DNA from: Clostridium sp. N3C
GTDB lineage: Bacteria; Bacillota; Clostridia; Clostridiales; Clostridiaceae
Length of the DNA stretch: 64,000 nt
Assembly: GCF_900095445.1 (NCBI RefSeq)
Contig: NZ_FMJL01000001.1
Location: 62,001-126,000, forward strand
Direction: 5' to 3'
This document shows positions 43,125-50,528 of the stretch, one piece after another (position 1 is the first letter of the stretch; each line of letters begins with the position of its first letter). The notes below the pieces were generated by a model. It had not been told where the DNA came from. It saw only the letters and a program-made list of their open reading frames with translations, and ran no database searches. The position numbers and the translations under genes are program-made.

Positions 43125-44302
43125 TGATTATAAAGAGATATTTAGTTAGTAATATGAATGAAGCTATGACCCGAATAAGATACGAATTAGGTATGGATGC
43201 GGTTATTATAAGTCAAAGAAAGATAAGAAAGCCTGGTTTTGCAGGCTTCTTTTCAAAAAAAATTATTGAGGTCACTGCTGCTGTTGATAATTCAAAAGAG
43301 GAAACGAAAAAGCAAGTAGCAGAAAAAGAAAATATACAGAATAGCATAGATGCTCTGAAAAAGATAATGAAGGAGCAAACTACTGAAAAAATAGAAGAAG
43401 AAAAAGTAGAAACAGATAGAAGTAAACAGGATAATGAAAAGGTAGAAGAGGAAAAGGCACAAGTTAAGGATAAGATACTAGAGGAGTTTGCTGAAATCAA
43501 AAGTATGTTAACAGAAATCTCTGAAAATAATATCAACTTTGCAGCAGCTAAGAAAAGTAAAATACAGATGACTTTAGAAGCAGCAGACATAAGCGAAAAA
43601 AATATAAAAAAGATATTAGCAAATGTAAAAAATAATAAAGAAGAAATAGATGAGAATGAGAAGCTAAGAAGTGCAATTAAGGATCTGGTGGCAATATCTA
43701 ATGCTAAGATGGAAGGAATAGTTGTATTAGTAGGACCTACAGGAGTAGGTAAGACTACTACTATTGCTAAGCTAGCTGGTAGATTAGCTTTAATAGAAAA
43801 AAAGAAGGTAGGATTAATAACTGTAGATACCTATAGAATAGGAGCTGTAGAACAGCTAAGAACTTATGCAGATATAATGAGTATCCCTTTTAGGGTTGTT
43901 ATAACTATAAAGGATATGGAGAGTGCTATAGAAAGCATGAAGGATTGTGATGTTATATTAGTAGATACAACAGGCAGAAGTAGCAAAAACTCTATGCAAA
44001 TATCTGAATTGAGAGCCTTTGTAGATAAAACAAAATCAAAAAATATTAATCTAGTTATCAGCTGTACAACAAAGGATAAGGATATAGAATGTATAACTGA
44101 AGGGTTTAAAGAATTAAATTATGATAATGTAATTATTACCAAGCTAGATGAGACAACTACTTATGGATCCATAATTAACATATTAAATAGTGCTAAAAAA
44201 CCATTAAATTATGTTACTACGGGACAAAATGTGCCAGATGATATTAAAAAACTTTCAGCGGATGATGTTTGCAAATTAGTATTGGGAGAGGAAACAATAT
44301 GA
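43124..44302 (+). CDS. flhF: Flagellar placement SRP-type GTPase FlhF
   Basis: 392 residues. The N terminus (IIKRYLVSNMNEAMTRIRYE) is the FlhF B-type start, followed by a Lys/Glu-rich, probably unstructured stretch (residues 65-125). The NG GTPase domain has IVVLVGPTGVGKTTTIAKLA, VDTYRIGAVEQLRTYA and ILVDTTGRS. The switch motif TKLDET is present. FlhF marks where a flagellum is built. It overlaps flhA by one base and flhG by four. Confidence 0.97.
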   Translation: MIIKRYLVSNMNEAMTRIRYELGMDAVIISQRKIRKPGFAGFFSKKIIEVTAAVDNSKEETKKQVAEKENIQNSIDALKKIMKEQTTEKIEEEKVETDRSKQDNEKVEEEKAQVKDKILEEFAEIKSMLTEISENNINFAAAKKSKIQMTLEAADISEKNIKKILANVKNNKEEIDENEKLRSAIKDLVAISNAKMEGIVVLVGPTGVGKTTTIAKLAGRLALIEKKKVGLITVDTYRIGAVEQLRTYADIMSIPFRVVITIKDMESAIESMKDCDVILVDTTGRSSKNSMQISELRAFVDKTKSKNINLVISCTTKDKDIECITEGFKELNYDNVIITKLDETTTYGSIINILNSAKKPLNYVTTGQNVPDDIKKLSADDVCKLVLGEETI

Positions 44303-45156
44303 TAGATCAAGCGCAGAAGTTAAGACAGTTAGCAAGCGCTAATGTAAATAATAATATGAAACCTAAAATTATTACTATAACTTCAGGTAAAGGTGGAGTG
44401 GGAAAAAGTAACATAGTGGTTAATACATCCATAATGTTGCAAAAGCTTGGTAAAAAGGTATTATTATTTGATGCAGACATAGGTATGGGGAACGATGATG
44501 TCCTAATGGGTTTTTTGCCAAAACATAATGTTTTTGATATAATATTTAATAATATGACTTTAAATGAAGTTATAATTAAGGGGCCTTTTGGTTTAAGTTT
44601 TTTGCCTGGAGGAACCGGTCTAAACAGAATAGGAAATTTACCTAAAAATAAGCGTCAAGAATTTATAAGTAAACTATCTGCTTTAGAGAATTTTGACTAT
44701 ATATTAATGGATACTGGTGCTGGTATAAGTAGAGATGTTTTAGGGTTCATTTCTTGTTGTGATGAGTTGATAATGGTAACAACACCAGAACCAACTTCTT
44801 TAACAGATGTATATAGTCTATTAAAGGCTGTAAACCATTTTAAGTTAAAGAGCAAGGCTAAAGTTATAGTAAACAGAGCTTTAGATACTAAAGAAGCAAA
44901 TATAACATTTAATAAGCTTAGTAATGCTGTAAGCAAGTTTTTAAAAGTGGAATTAGAGTATTTGGGTATGGTAAGCGAAGATAAAAAACTTGTACAATCT
45001 GTTAGAAGTCAAGAACCTTTTATCATATCCTATCCACATTGTGATGCATCTAAGGATATAGAAAAAATAGCTGTCAAATTAATAGGAGATGGTAGTAACA
45101 CCAGTGGATTAGGGGCTCAAGGCCTGTTTAAAAAAATATTTAGTATTTTTTTGTGA
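44299..45156 (+). CDS. flhG: MinD-like ATPase FlhG (YlxH), flagellar number control
   Basis: 285 residues from the ATG at 44299, which overlaps the flhF stop (ATGA). The first helix (MIDQAQKLRQLAS) contains the short segment that stimulates FlhF GTPase activity. The deviant Walker A is TSGKGGVGKSNIVVN. The Asp motifs are LLFDADIGMGNDDVLMG and YILMDTGAGIS. A C-terminal amphipathic helix (GLFKKIFSIFL) could bind the membrane. FlhG limits flagellar number and works with FliM/FliY. Confidence 0.95.
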   Translation: MIDQAQKLRQLASANVNNNMKPKIITITSGKGGVGKSNIVVNTSIMLQKLGKKVLLFDADIGMGNDDVLMGFLPKHNVFDIIFNNMTLNEVIIKGPFGLSFLPGGTGLNRIGNLPKNKRQEFISKLSALENFDYILMDTGAGISRDVLGFISCCDELIMVTTPEPTSLTDVYSLLKAVNHFKLKSKAKVIVNRALDTKEANITFNKLSNAVSKFLKVELEYLGMVSEDKKLVQSVRSQEPFIISYPHCDASKDIEKIAVKLIGDGSNTSGLGAQGLFKKIFSIFL

Positions 45157-45169
45157 GTAATGGGGGATT

Positions 45170-45817
45170 ATGATGTCTATTAAGTTTATTGTCAACAGTA
45201 AAATTGAAGTCTTAGAGGATTCTGAAGTATATAAAAGTACAATCCAAAATGAAAGTGATGATACCATTGCCATTAGTTTGCCAGTAAAGGATGGTCTATA
45301 TATAACACCACAGATAGGTGAAACATTACAGCTTTTATATTACTCAGATACACATGTTTATAAGTTAGATGCAGTAGTAATTGAAAGAATAGTAGATAAT
45401 ACAGTGTCTTTAATTGTATTAGGGGAATTTAAAAATATCATGAGAGTTCAAAGAAGGCAGTTTGTTAGAGTAAGTGCTGCCTTAAATATGAAATTTGCTA
45501 AAGTATCAGACAAAGAAATAGTGGATGAAAAAGATATCATCCAACAAACAATGCATAAAGGAATACTATTAGATATAAGTGGTGGAGGATTTAGACTAGG
45601 CACAAGTGAAAAATTAAATTTAAAAGAAAGAATAGAAGCTGATCTACCTCTTGAAAACGATAGAGTAAAGGTATTAGGGGAGGTAGTAAGGGTAGAGATG
45701 CAGCAAGATAATATTGATTATTATGGAATTAGATTTGTTGATATAGATGAGAGAACCAGAGATAAAATAATTCAATTTATTTTTACTATTATGAGGAAGC
45801 AGCGCAGGAATTTATAG
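45170..45817 (+). CDS. PilZ-domain c-di-GMP receptor, YcgR/YpfA type
   Basis: 215 residues. The N-terminal YcgR-like domain (about 1-95) is followed by a PilZ domain with both ligand motifs: RRQFVRV (the RxxxR element, in RVQRRQFVRV) and DISGGGFRLG (the D/NxSxxG element). Such proteins slow the motor when c-di-GMP is high. The gene lies between flhG and sigD, linking second-messenger sensing to the motility operon. Two ATGs (45170, 45173) are equally possible after GGGGGA. Confidence 0.93.
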   Translation: MMSIKFIVNSKIEVLEDSEVYKSTIQNESDDTIAISLPVKDGLYITPQIGETLQLLYYSDTHVYKLDAVVIERIVDNTVSLIVLGEFKNIMRVQRRQFVRVSAALNMKFAKVSDKEIVDEKDIIQQTMHKGILLDISGGGFRLGTSEKLNLKERIEADLPLENDRVKVLGEVVRVEMQQDNIDYYGIRFVDIDERTRDKIIQFIFTIMRKQRRNL

Positions 45818-45847
45818 ATATGCCTTGGTGGAAAAGGGGGAGCATAA

Positions 45848-46579
45848 ATGGAGGTTGCTAGGGTTTTTGATGAAAAAGAACAGCTAGTAAAAAAGTATAT
45901 CCCATTAGTTAAGTATATAGCCTCAAGAATAATAGTGGGGAAAAACAAATACATTGATTATGAAGATCTTTTAAGTTGCGGAATGGTTGGATTGATAGAT
46001 GCTATTAATAAGTATGATTCTATGAAGGGAATGAAATTTTCAACTTATGCATCTATTAGGATTAAAGGTTCTATGATTGATGAAATTAGAAAAAATAGTC
46101 CAATATCTAAAGGGGCTATGGATAAGTTGAATGCTTACAATGGAGCTGTAGAAGAACTACAAAAAGTATTATTAAGGGAACCTACTTACGAAGAAATTGC
46201 AAGATATATGAATCTTAATGAGAGCGATGTGTGGGAAATCGAATCTAATATAAATTATATTGCACAAACTTCCTTAGAATCAATTTTATTTTCTGATGAG
46301 GATGAAATAGAGTTAAAAGGTGTTATTGAAGATAAAAATAGTCCTAGTCCTGAGAAAATACTAGAGGAAAAGGAAGAGGTAGAATATTTGGCAAAGGCTT
46401 TAGAGTCCTTAAAGGAAAAGGATAGATTGGTACTTACCCTATATTATTATGAAAGAATGACTCTAAAGGACATAGGTAAGGTTCTCCAAGTTTCAGAATC
46501 TAGAGTATCCCAATTGCATAGTAGAGCAATTATACGTTTAAGAAAGGCTATGGAAGATTTAAAGTATTCTAAGAGATGA
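45848..46579 (+). CDS. sigD: Flagellar sigma factor SigD (sigma-28, FliA/WhiG type)
   Basis: 243 residues. Region 2 is LVKKYIPLVKYIASRIIVGK, then IDYEDLLSCGMVGLIDAINK and FSTYASIRIKGSMIDEIRKN. Region 4 is MTLKDIGKVLQVSESRVSQL and HSRAIIRLRKAM. It directs RNA polymerase to flagellar late promoters; the sites found at 4995, 13280, 13440 and 23588 are likely targets. Its anti-sigma partner FlgM is at 5053. Placement near the end of the long operon matches B. subtilis. Confidence 0.97.
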   Translation: MEVARVFDEKEQLVKKYIPLVKYIASRIIVGKNKYIDYEDLLSCGMVGLIDAINKYDSMKGMKFSTYASIRIKGSMIDEIRKNSPISKGAMDKLNAYNGAVEELQKVLLREPTYEEIARYMNLNESDVWEIESNINYIAQTSLESILFSDEDEIELKGVIEDKNSPSPEKILEEKEEVEYLAKALESLKEKDRLVLTLYYYERMTLKDIGKVLQVSESRVSQLHSRAIIRLRKAMEDLKYSKR

Positions 46580-46605
46580 AATTAAGTTCAGGTTGGAGTG
46601 AGTAA

Positions 46606-47049
46606 ATGGCAATAATTTTAATTTTATTTGGAATTATTATTATATTTTTTAGCCTGAGTTCTTTAATTAAAGAAGGTAGAAATTCTGAGGTAAATAGCTT
46701 TAAAACTATATATGAAGATAAAAAGGAAGAAGTAAAAGATACAGATCTTATAATAGCAGAAATGAGAAAAGAGTTTGCAGAGACTATTTTAGAGCTTCAG
46801 AAGGAAATAATAGATTTAAGAGAAAAATCTTTTGCTGCTAGTGATTTTAACATTTCTCAAAATGAAGAAGTGGAAACTTACAATGAATCAGACGAGAATG
46901 ACATGGGAAAAGATAGTATTTATAATGGTGTGAATGTTAATGATATTCAAGAACTTTATCAGCAGGGTTATTCTATAGATGAAATTTCAGAAAAATTAGG
47001 GATTAGTAAGGGGGAGATTCTATTAATAAAGGATTTATATCTAAAGTAA
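46606..47049 (+). CDS. DUF6115-type membrane-anchored protein in the SwrB position
   Basis: 147 residues. One N-terminal membrane segment (AIILILFGIIIIFFSLSSLI), then a charged coiled coil (about 45-85), an acidic linker, and a C-terminal helix-turn-helix-like end: IQELYQQGYSIDEISEKLGI then SKGEILLIKDLYL. This end is typical of DUF6115 proteins. SwrB of B. subtilis, which promotes basal-body maturation, has a membrane anchor and coiled coil and also follows sigD. The equivalence here is inferred from place and layout. AGGTTGGAGTG precedes the ATG. Confidence 0.85.
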   Translation: MAIILILFGIIIIFFSLSSLIKEGRNSEVNSFKTIYEDKKEEVKDTDLIIAEMRKEFAETILELQKEIIDLREKSFAASDFNISQNEEVETYNESDENDMGKDSIYNGVNVNDIQELYQQGYSIDEISEKLGISKGEILLIKDLYLK

Positions 47050-47246
47050 AATTTTTATTAAATTTAATTAAGGATAAAAGAACTTTATTTGGATTTGGAA
47101 TAGGAATTATTTTTGCCACCTTGCTTTTATCTCTAGTAAACACAAATAAAGCTATGACTGATAGAGAAGTAGAAATGAGAGCCAGAGAGCTTGGTATGGA
47201 ATATAAAGAAGAATTTAAAGTTATAGATAAGGATGTGAAAGAATGA
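47022..47246 (+). CDS. Small membrane protein, probably starting with ATT
   Basis: A 74-codon frame that overlaps the end of the preceding gene by 28 bp and the start of the next gene by four (ATGA). It encodes one membrane segment (RTLFGFGIGIIFATLLLSLV) and a charged tail with MTDREVEMRARELGMEYKEE. The open frame begins at 47010. The only plausible start before the membrane segment is ATT at 47022, set by GGGGGAG at 47010-47016; a later TTG (47121) or ATG (47154) would cut the segment. The tail resembles the DxEVxxRARELGM motif seen near membrane anchors of some Firmicute cell-wall proteins. Function unknown. Confidence 0.72.
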   Translation: MNKGFISKVKFLLNLIKDKRTLFGFGIGIIFATLLLSLVNTNKAMTDREVEMRARELGMEYKEEFKVIDKDVKE

Positions 47247-48022
47247 TAAGAGGATTATATACAGCAGTTTCAGGTTTAATTACCCAGGAGGCAAAACAGC
47301 AGGTCATAACTAATAATATGGCTAATGCTAACACTACTGGATATAAAACAGAGAATTTAGCAGTGAAGAAATTTGATGATGTGCTAATACAAAACTATGA
47401 TAAAATATCCGGTGGAAAAAACGTTAGGAATGTTATTGGTTCTTTATCAAATGGTAGTAAAATAGATGAAACCTTAACAGACTTTACACAAGGTACCTTA
47501 CAATCAACAGAGAAGGATACAGATTTCGCACTAGATGGTAGAGGCTTTTTTACAGTAAGTGGTGCTGCAGCAGATGGTACCCAAGGAATTTACTATACTA
47601 GAGATGGTGCCTTTCATATAAACAATCTAGGTTATTTGGTTAACTCCACTGGAAATTATGTTATGGGTAGAAACATAAATACTGGGGCTATGGAGCCAAT
47701 AGCAGTAGGTAATAGCAAGATTACTACTGATGGCAATAATAACATATTGCTAGATGGACAACTTCGATATAGTTTTAATATAGTAGACTTTGAAAACTAT
47801 AATGCTCTAGAGAAGGTAGGAGATAATTTATATAGAGGTGAAAATCCAATGGAATCTCAAGCAACAGTTAAACAGTATAGTTTAGAAAAGTCTAATGTTA
47901 ATATTATCAACGAAATGGTTAATATGATGACGGTGCTTAGAACTTATGAATCTAACCAAAAAGTAGTTCAGTCTTTGGATGAAACTTTAGCAAAGGCTGT
48001 AGAAATTGGAATAGTAAGATAG
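47243..48022 (+). CDS. Flagellar distal-rod/hook-basal body protein (FlgF/FlhO type)
   Basis: 259 residues. MIRGLYTAVSGLITQEAKQQ and NNMANANTTGYKTENLAVKK are the rod-protein N terminus; FALDGRGFFTVSG is the conserved beta motif; VNIINEMVNMMTVLRTYESN is the C-terminal helix. In B. subtilis this place is held by flhO, related to flgF. It forms part of the rod. It overlaps the small gene before it by four bases. Confidence 0.93.
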   Translation: MIRGLYTAVSGLITQEAKQQVITNNMANANTTGYKTENLAVKKFDDVLIQNYDKISGGKNVRNVIGSLSNGSKIDETLTDFTQGTLQSTEKDTDFALDGRGFFTVSGAAADGTQGIYYTRDGAFHINNLGYLVNSTGNYVMGRNINTGAMEPIAVGNSKITTDGNNNILLDGQLRYSFNIVDFENYNALEKVGDNLYRGENPMESQATVKQYSLEKSNVNIINEMVNMMTVLRTYESNQKVVQSLDETLAKAVEIGIVR

Positions 48023-48070
48023 ATTTGTAGTAAAATATAATTTACAAATTAGAATGAAAGAGAGGATATT

Positions 48071-48859
48071 ATGTTAAGAGTATTGTGGAACAGTAGAAGT
48101 GGTATGATAGCTAACCAAGAGAAATTGGATGCTATATCAAATAATTTGGCTAACGTAAATACTAATGGATATAAAAGAGTTACTGTAAGTTTTCAGGATA
48201 CTATGAGTGAGACCCTTAGAAGAGAAGGGTATCCAGTTTCACAAAATGCTGAAAGAGCTCAGGATCCCTATACTGGTACTGGTGTAAAGACATCCGGTTG
48301 GATGAGAGATAACAAGCAAGGGAATTTAATTGAAACTAATAAGGAGACAGATTTTGCTATTGATGGAGAAGGTTATTTTCAATTAACTAGGGCTGATGGT
48401 ACTGTAGTTTATACTAGAGTTGGTCAGTTTGACGTTGATGCTAATCAGAATTTAGTAGATCCTAATGGTAACAGAGTTACTATAGAACCAGCGCCTGGAG
48501 TTGATCCAGATAGTATTAAGTTTATTAAAGGTAATTATTCTATTTCTAAAAACGGTGAAGTTTTCATAAAAGAAGGAAACCAATATAATCTTGTAGGTAG
48601 TATACCTTTATTTACAGCTAATGGAAGCGATGATTTCATTTCCATCGGTGAGAATTATTATCAAGCAAAACCGGGTGTACAAGTATACCAAGTTGAAGAC
48701 GCTGATATTTGTCAAGGATATCTTGAAGGCTCTAATGTAGATTTGGCTGCTGAGTTAACAGATATGATCGTAACACAAAGAGCATTCCAACTTGGTACCA
48801 AGGGATTACAAGCTGCTGATGAGATGTGGCAAATGGCTAATAATTTGAAGAGTAGATAA
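48071..48859 (+). CDS. flgG: Flagellar distal rod protein FlgG (FlhP type)
   Basis: 262 residues. MLRVLWNSRSGMIANQEKLD, NNLANVNTNGYKRVTVSFQD, FAIDGEGYFQLTRADG and the C-terminal VDLAAELTDMIVTQRAFQLG give a clear FlgG-type distal rod protein. In B. subtilis the equivalent pair is flhO-flhP. It closes the structural part of the operon. An AT-only hairpin (48871-48897) follows but is not a clear terminator. Confidence 0.93.
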   Translation: MLRVLWNSRSGMIANQEKLDAISNNLANVNTNGYKRVTVSFQDTMSETLRREGYPVSQNAERAQDPYTGTGVKTSGWMRDNKQGNLIETNKETDFAIDGEGYFQLTRADGTVVYTRVGQFDVDANQNLVDPNGNRVTIEPAPGVDPDSIKFIKGNYSISKNGEVFIKEGNQYNLVGSIPLFTANGSDDFISIGENYYQAKPGVQVYQVEDADICQGYLEGSNVDLAAELTDMIVTQRAFQLGTKGLQAADEMWQMANNLKSR

Positions 48860-48966
48860 GGGATAAACTTTAAATTTTAAATAATGATTAAAATTTAATA
48901 TTGATAGCATATTATTTTAGTTACTGTCATATTATATATCATTAATCAATATTAGGGAGTGTGTAT

Positions 48967-49386
48967 ATGATTAGTTATACTAATAATGATTTTAATATGT
49001 ATACCTATGATCCTAATGGTAACTATGGCAGTAATTACAATACCATGAATAATGGTATATACAATGGTTTTAATTATAATCAAGGTATCTATAATACTAT
49101 GAGAAATAATAATATAAATAGCGGTGTACCCAATTACTATTGCACTGCTAATACTTATGGATACTGTCCATATACACAAAATAATAATGGTCCACAACAT
49201 AATATAGTGGAAAATCATTTTAGAGGAAACTGTCCTTATGATAATGAAAACTATCAATATTCTCCTACAGTAAATTGTATAAACCCATATTATCCATCGG
49301 AAAGTAGTTATCGAACTTATGAAAATAGCCAATATAATGGAGATATGAAAATTAGATTCGTAAGTATAGAAGATATTCGTGATTAA
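48967..49386 (+). CDS. Asn/Tyr-rich protein of unknown function after flgG
   Basis: 139 residues from the ATG at 48967 (GGGAGTG at 48955-48961). I do not recognise it. About a quarter of the residues are Asn and about a sixth are Tyr, in short motifs such as YNGFNYNQGIYN and YDNENYQYSPTVN. The last 15 residues (MKIRFVSIEDIRD end) are different and could be a binding tail. There is no signal peptide and no membrane segment. Six Cys and several Pro occur in the second half. A strong terminator follows, so it is the last gene of the long flagellar transcript or a short transcript of its own. Confidence 0.7.
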   Translation: MISYTNNDFNMYTYDPNGNYGSNYNTMNNGIYNGFNYNQGIYNTMRNNNINSGVPNYYCTANTYGYCPYTQNNNGPQHNIVENHFRGNCPYDNENYQYSPTVNCINPYYPSESSYRTYENSQYNGDMKIRFVSIEDIRD

Positions 49387-49395
49387 AGAAAATTT

Positions 49396-49450
49396 AGCTT
49401 TGTTGGTATAAAATGTAATTGTAATACTTTACCAACAAAGCTATTTTTGT
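49396..49450 (+). terminator. Intrinsic terminator ending the flgB-flgG operon region
   Basis: A perfect 13-bp stem AGCTTTGTTGGTA (49396-49408) / TACCAACAAAGCT (49430-49442), a 21-base loop, then ATTTTTGT. It marks the end of the flagellar supercluster. Confidence 0.85.
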
Positions 49451-49490
49451 TTATAATATATATAAGGTAAATAAAGTGAAGGTGAGTAAT

Positions 49491-50258
49491 ATGGGCGTTG
49501 GATATATAATAGGGTGTTTTTTTAGCATTCTTTTATGGAAAGTTGATAGAGTTAGATTTTTAAGAAGATTTGATGAGCTTTTAAGAAAAGTAACGAAAAA
49601 TAGTAAGTATATTGAAGGGATTTATCTATTTACCATGTTGATAATAATAATTATACTTTCTTTTTTTAAGTATAATGAAATTCTTAATGCTATAACAGCT
49701 TTTTTGGTAATAGACATAAGTAACGCGGAAAGAAAAGTTTTAAACATTAACAATGGACTTAATTTTTACGATTCAATTTCATTAATATCAAGATCTTTAG
49801 TTTCAGGTTTTATAGCTCCGCTCTTTTATATTTTAATTTTGGGTAATAGTGCTGGAATATGCTATATGCTAATTTACAATCTATTTAATATAGAAGGTTA
49901 TAAGATTATAGGAGTTTTATTTAATATATTAACAATAATACCATCAGGCATAGCCCAGTTCTTTTTATATGTAGTTTACTTATTAAGAAATAAGAAGTTA
50001 AGGGTGGATTTTAAAGGAGATTATTTTATAAACTTGATAAAAAGACCCTTACTTAATATAGATATATTTGGAGCTTATATTGAGTCTGTTAACTTTTATT
50101 ATTATTTTAATGATAATGATGTACGTTATGTAAAAAGTTATGGGGAGTATGGAAAGAAAATTGATCTTGTATGTTTAAAACATTATCTTTCTATTTCCTA
50201 TGCTATAGCCATGGTGTACTTTTTAACTTTTTTTATTTTAATCAGATATATGAATTAG
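49491..50258 (+). CDS. Multi-pass membrane protein, distantly CbiB/CobD-like
   Basis: 255 residues from the ATG at 49491, preceded by GAAGGTGAG. It has about five to six membrane segments. The order of motifs recalls CbiB/CobD (adenosylcobinamide-phosphate synthase): ISNAERKVLNINNGL in place of the AR..V..LV.R region, SLVSGFIAPLFYILILGN in place of the ENxxDGxxAPLFY region, and YMLIYNLFNIEGYK in place of the YRAVNTLDxMVGY region. The charged residues expected of an active enzyme are largely missing. It may be a degenerate relative with another role. No other cobalamin gene is near. Confidence 0.55.
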   Translation: MGVGYIIGCFFSILLWKVDRVRFLRRFDELLRKVTKNSKYIEGIYLFTMLIIIIILSFFKYNEILNAITAFLVIDISNAERKVLNINNGLNFYDSISLISRSLVSGFIAPLFYILILGNSAGICYMLIYNLFNIEGYKIIGVLFNILTIIPSGIAQFFLYVVYLLRNKKLRVDFKGDYFINLIKRPLLNIDIFGAYIESVNFYYYFNDNDVRYVKSYGEYGKKIDLVCLKHYLSISYAIAMVYFLTFFILIRYMN

Positions 50259-50303
50259 TATAGTTAGGTAATATAAATTAGTTAGTATTCTATAATAAAG
50301 TCC

Positions 50304-50346
50304 AAGGATTAATATTACAATGATTATAGTATTAATCCTTTTTTGT
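50304..50346 (+). terminator. Intrinsic terminator after the CbiB-like gene
   Basis: Stem AAGGATTAATA (50304-50314) / TATTAATCCTT (50330-50340), a 15-base loop, then TTTTTG. The run of T starts inside the stem end. Confidence 0.82.
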
Positions 50347-50427
50347 TTAAATTATAATTGTATTTTAAAATTTATTTCCTGTATTAACATAATCAAATTT
50401 AATTTTAATTAATTTATAGATTTTAGC

Positions 50428-50456
50428 TAGACATATATAGATTGTCGATATATAAT
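50428..50456 (+). promoter_or_regulatory. Sigma-A type promoter for the VanZ-family gene
   Basis: TAGACA (50428-50433), a 17-base spacer and a perfect TATAAT (50451-50456). It lies 73 bp before the start codon, after the preceding terminator. Confidence 0.7.
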
Positions 50457-50528
50457 ATAAATGTTCGCAGGTTGTGCAGTTACAATGAAAAGCCATTGTA
50501 AATTAAAATTTTGAATGTGGAGGATAGA

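Noticed and set aside
48871..48897. AT-only hairpin after flgG as a terminator
   Set aside because: No GC pairs and no T run after it; it would be unstable.
48952..49332. Minus-strand frame of 126 codons opposite the Asn/Tyr-rich gene
   Set aside because: Its Ile-rich composition is what the reverse of AAT/TAT codons gives; it has no ribosome site. The plus frame has a good one.
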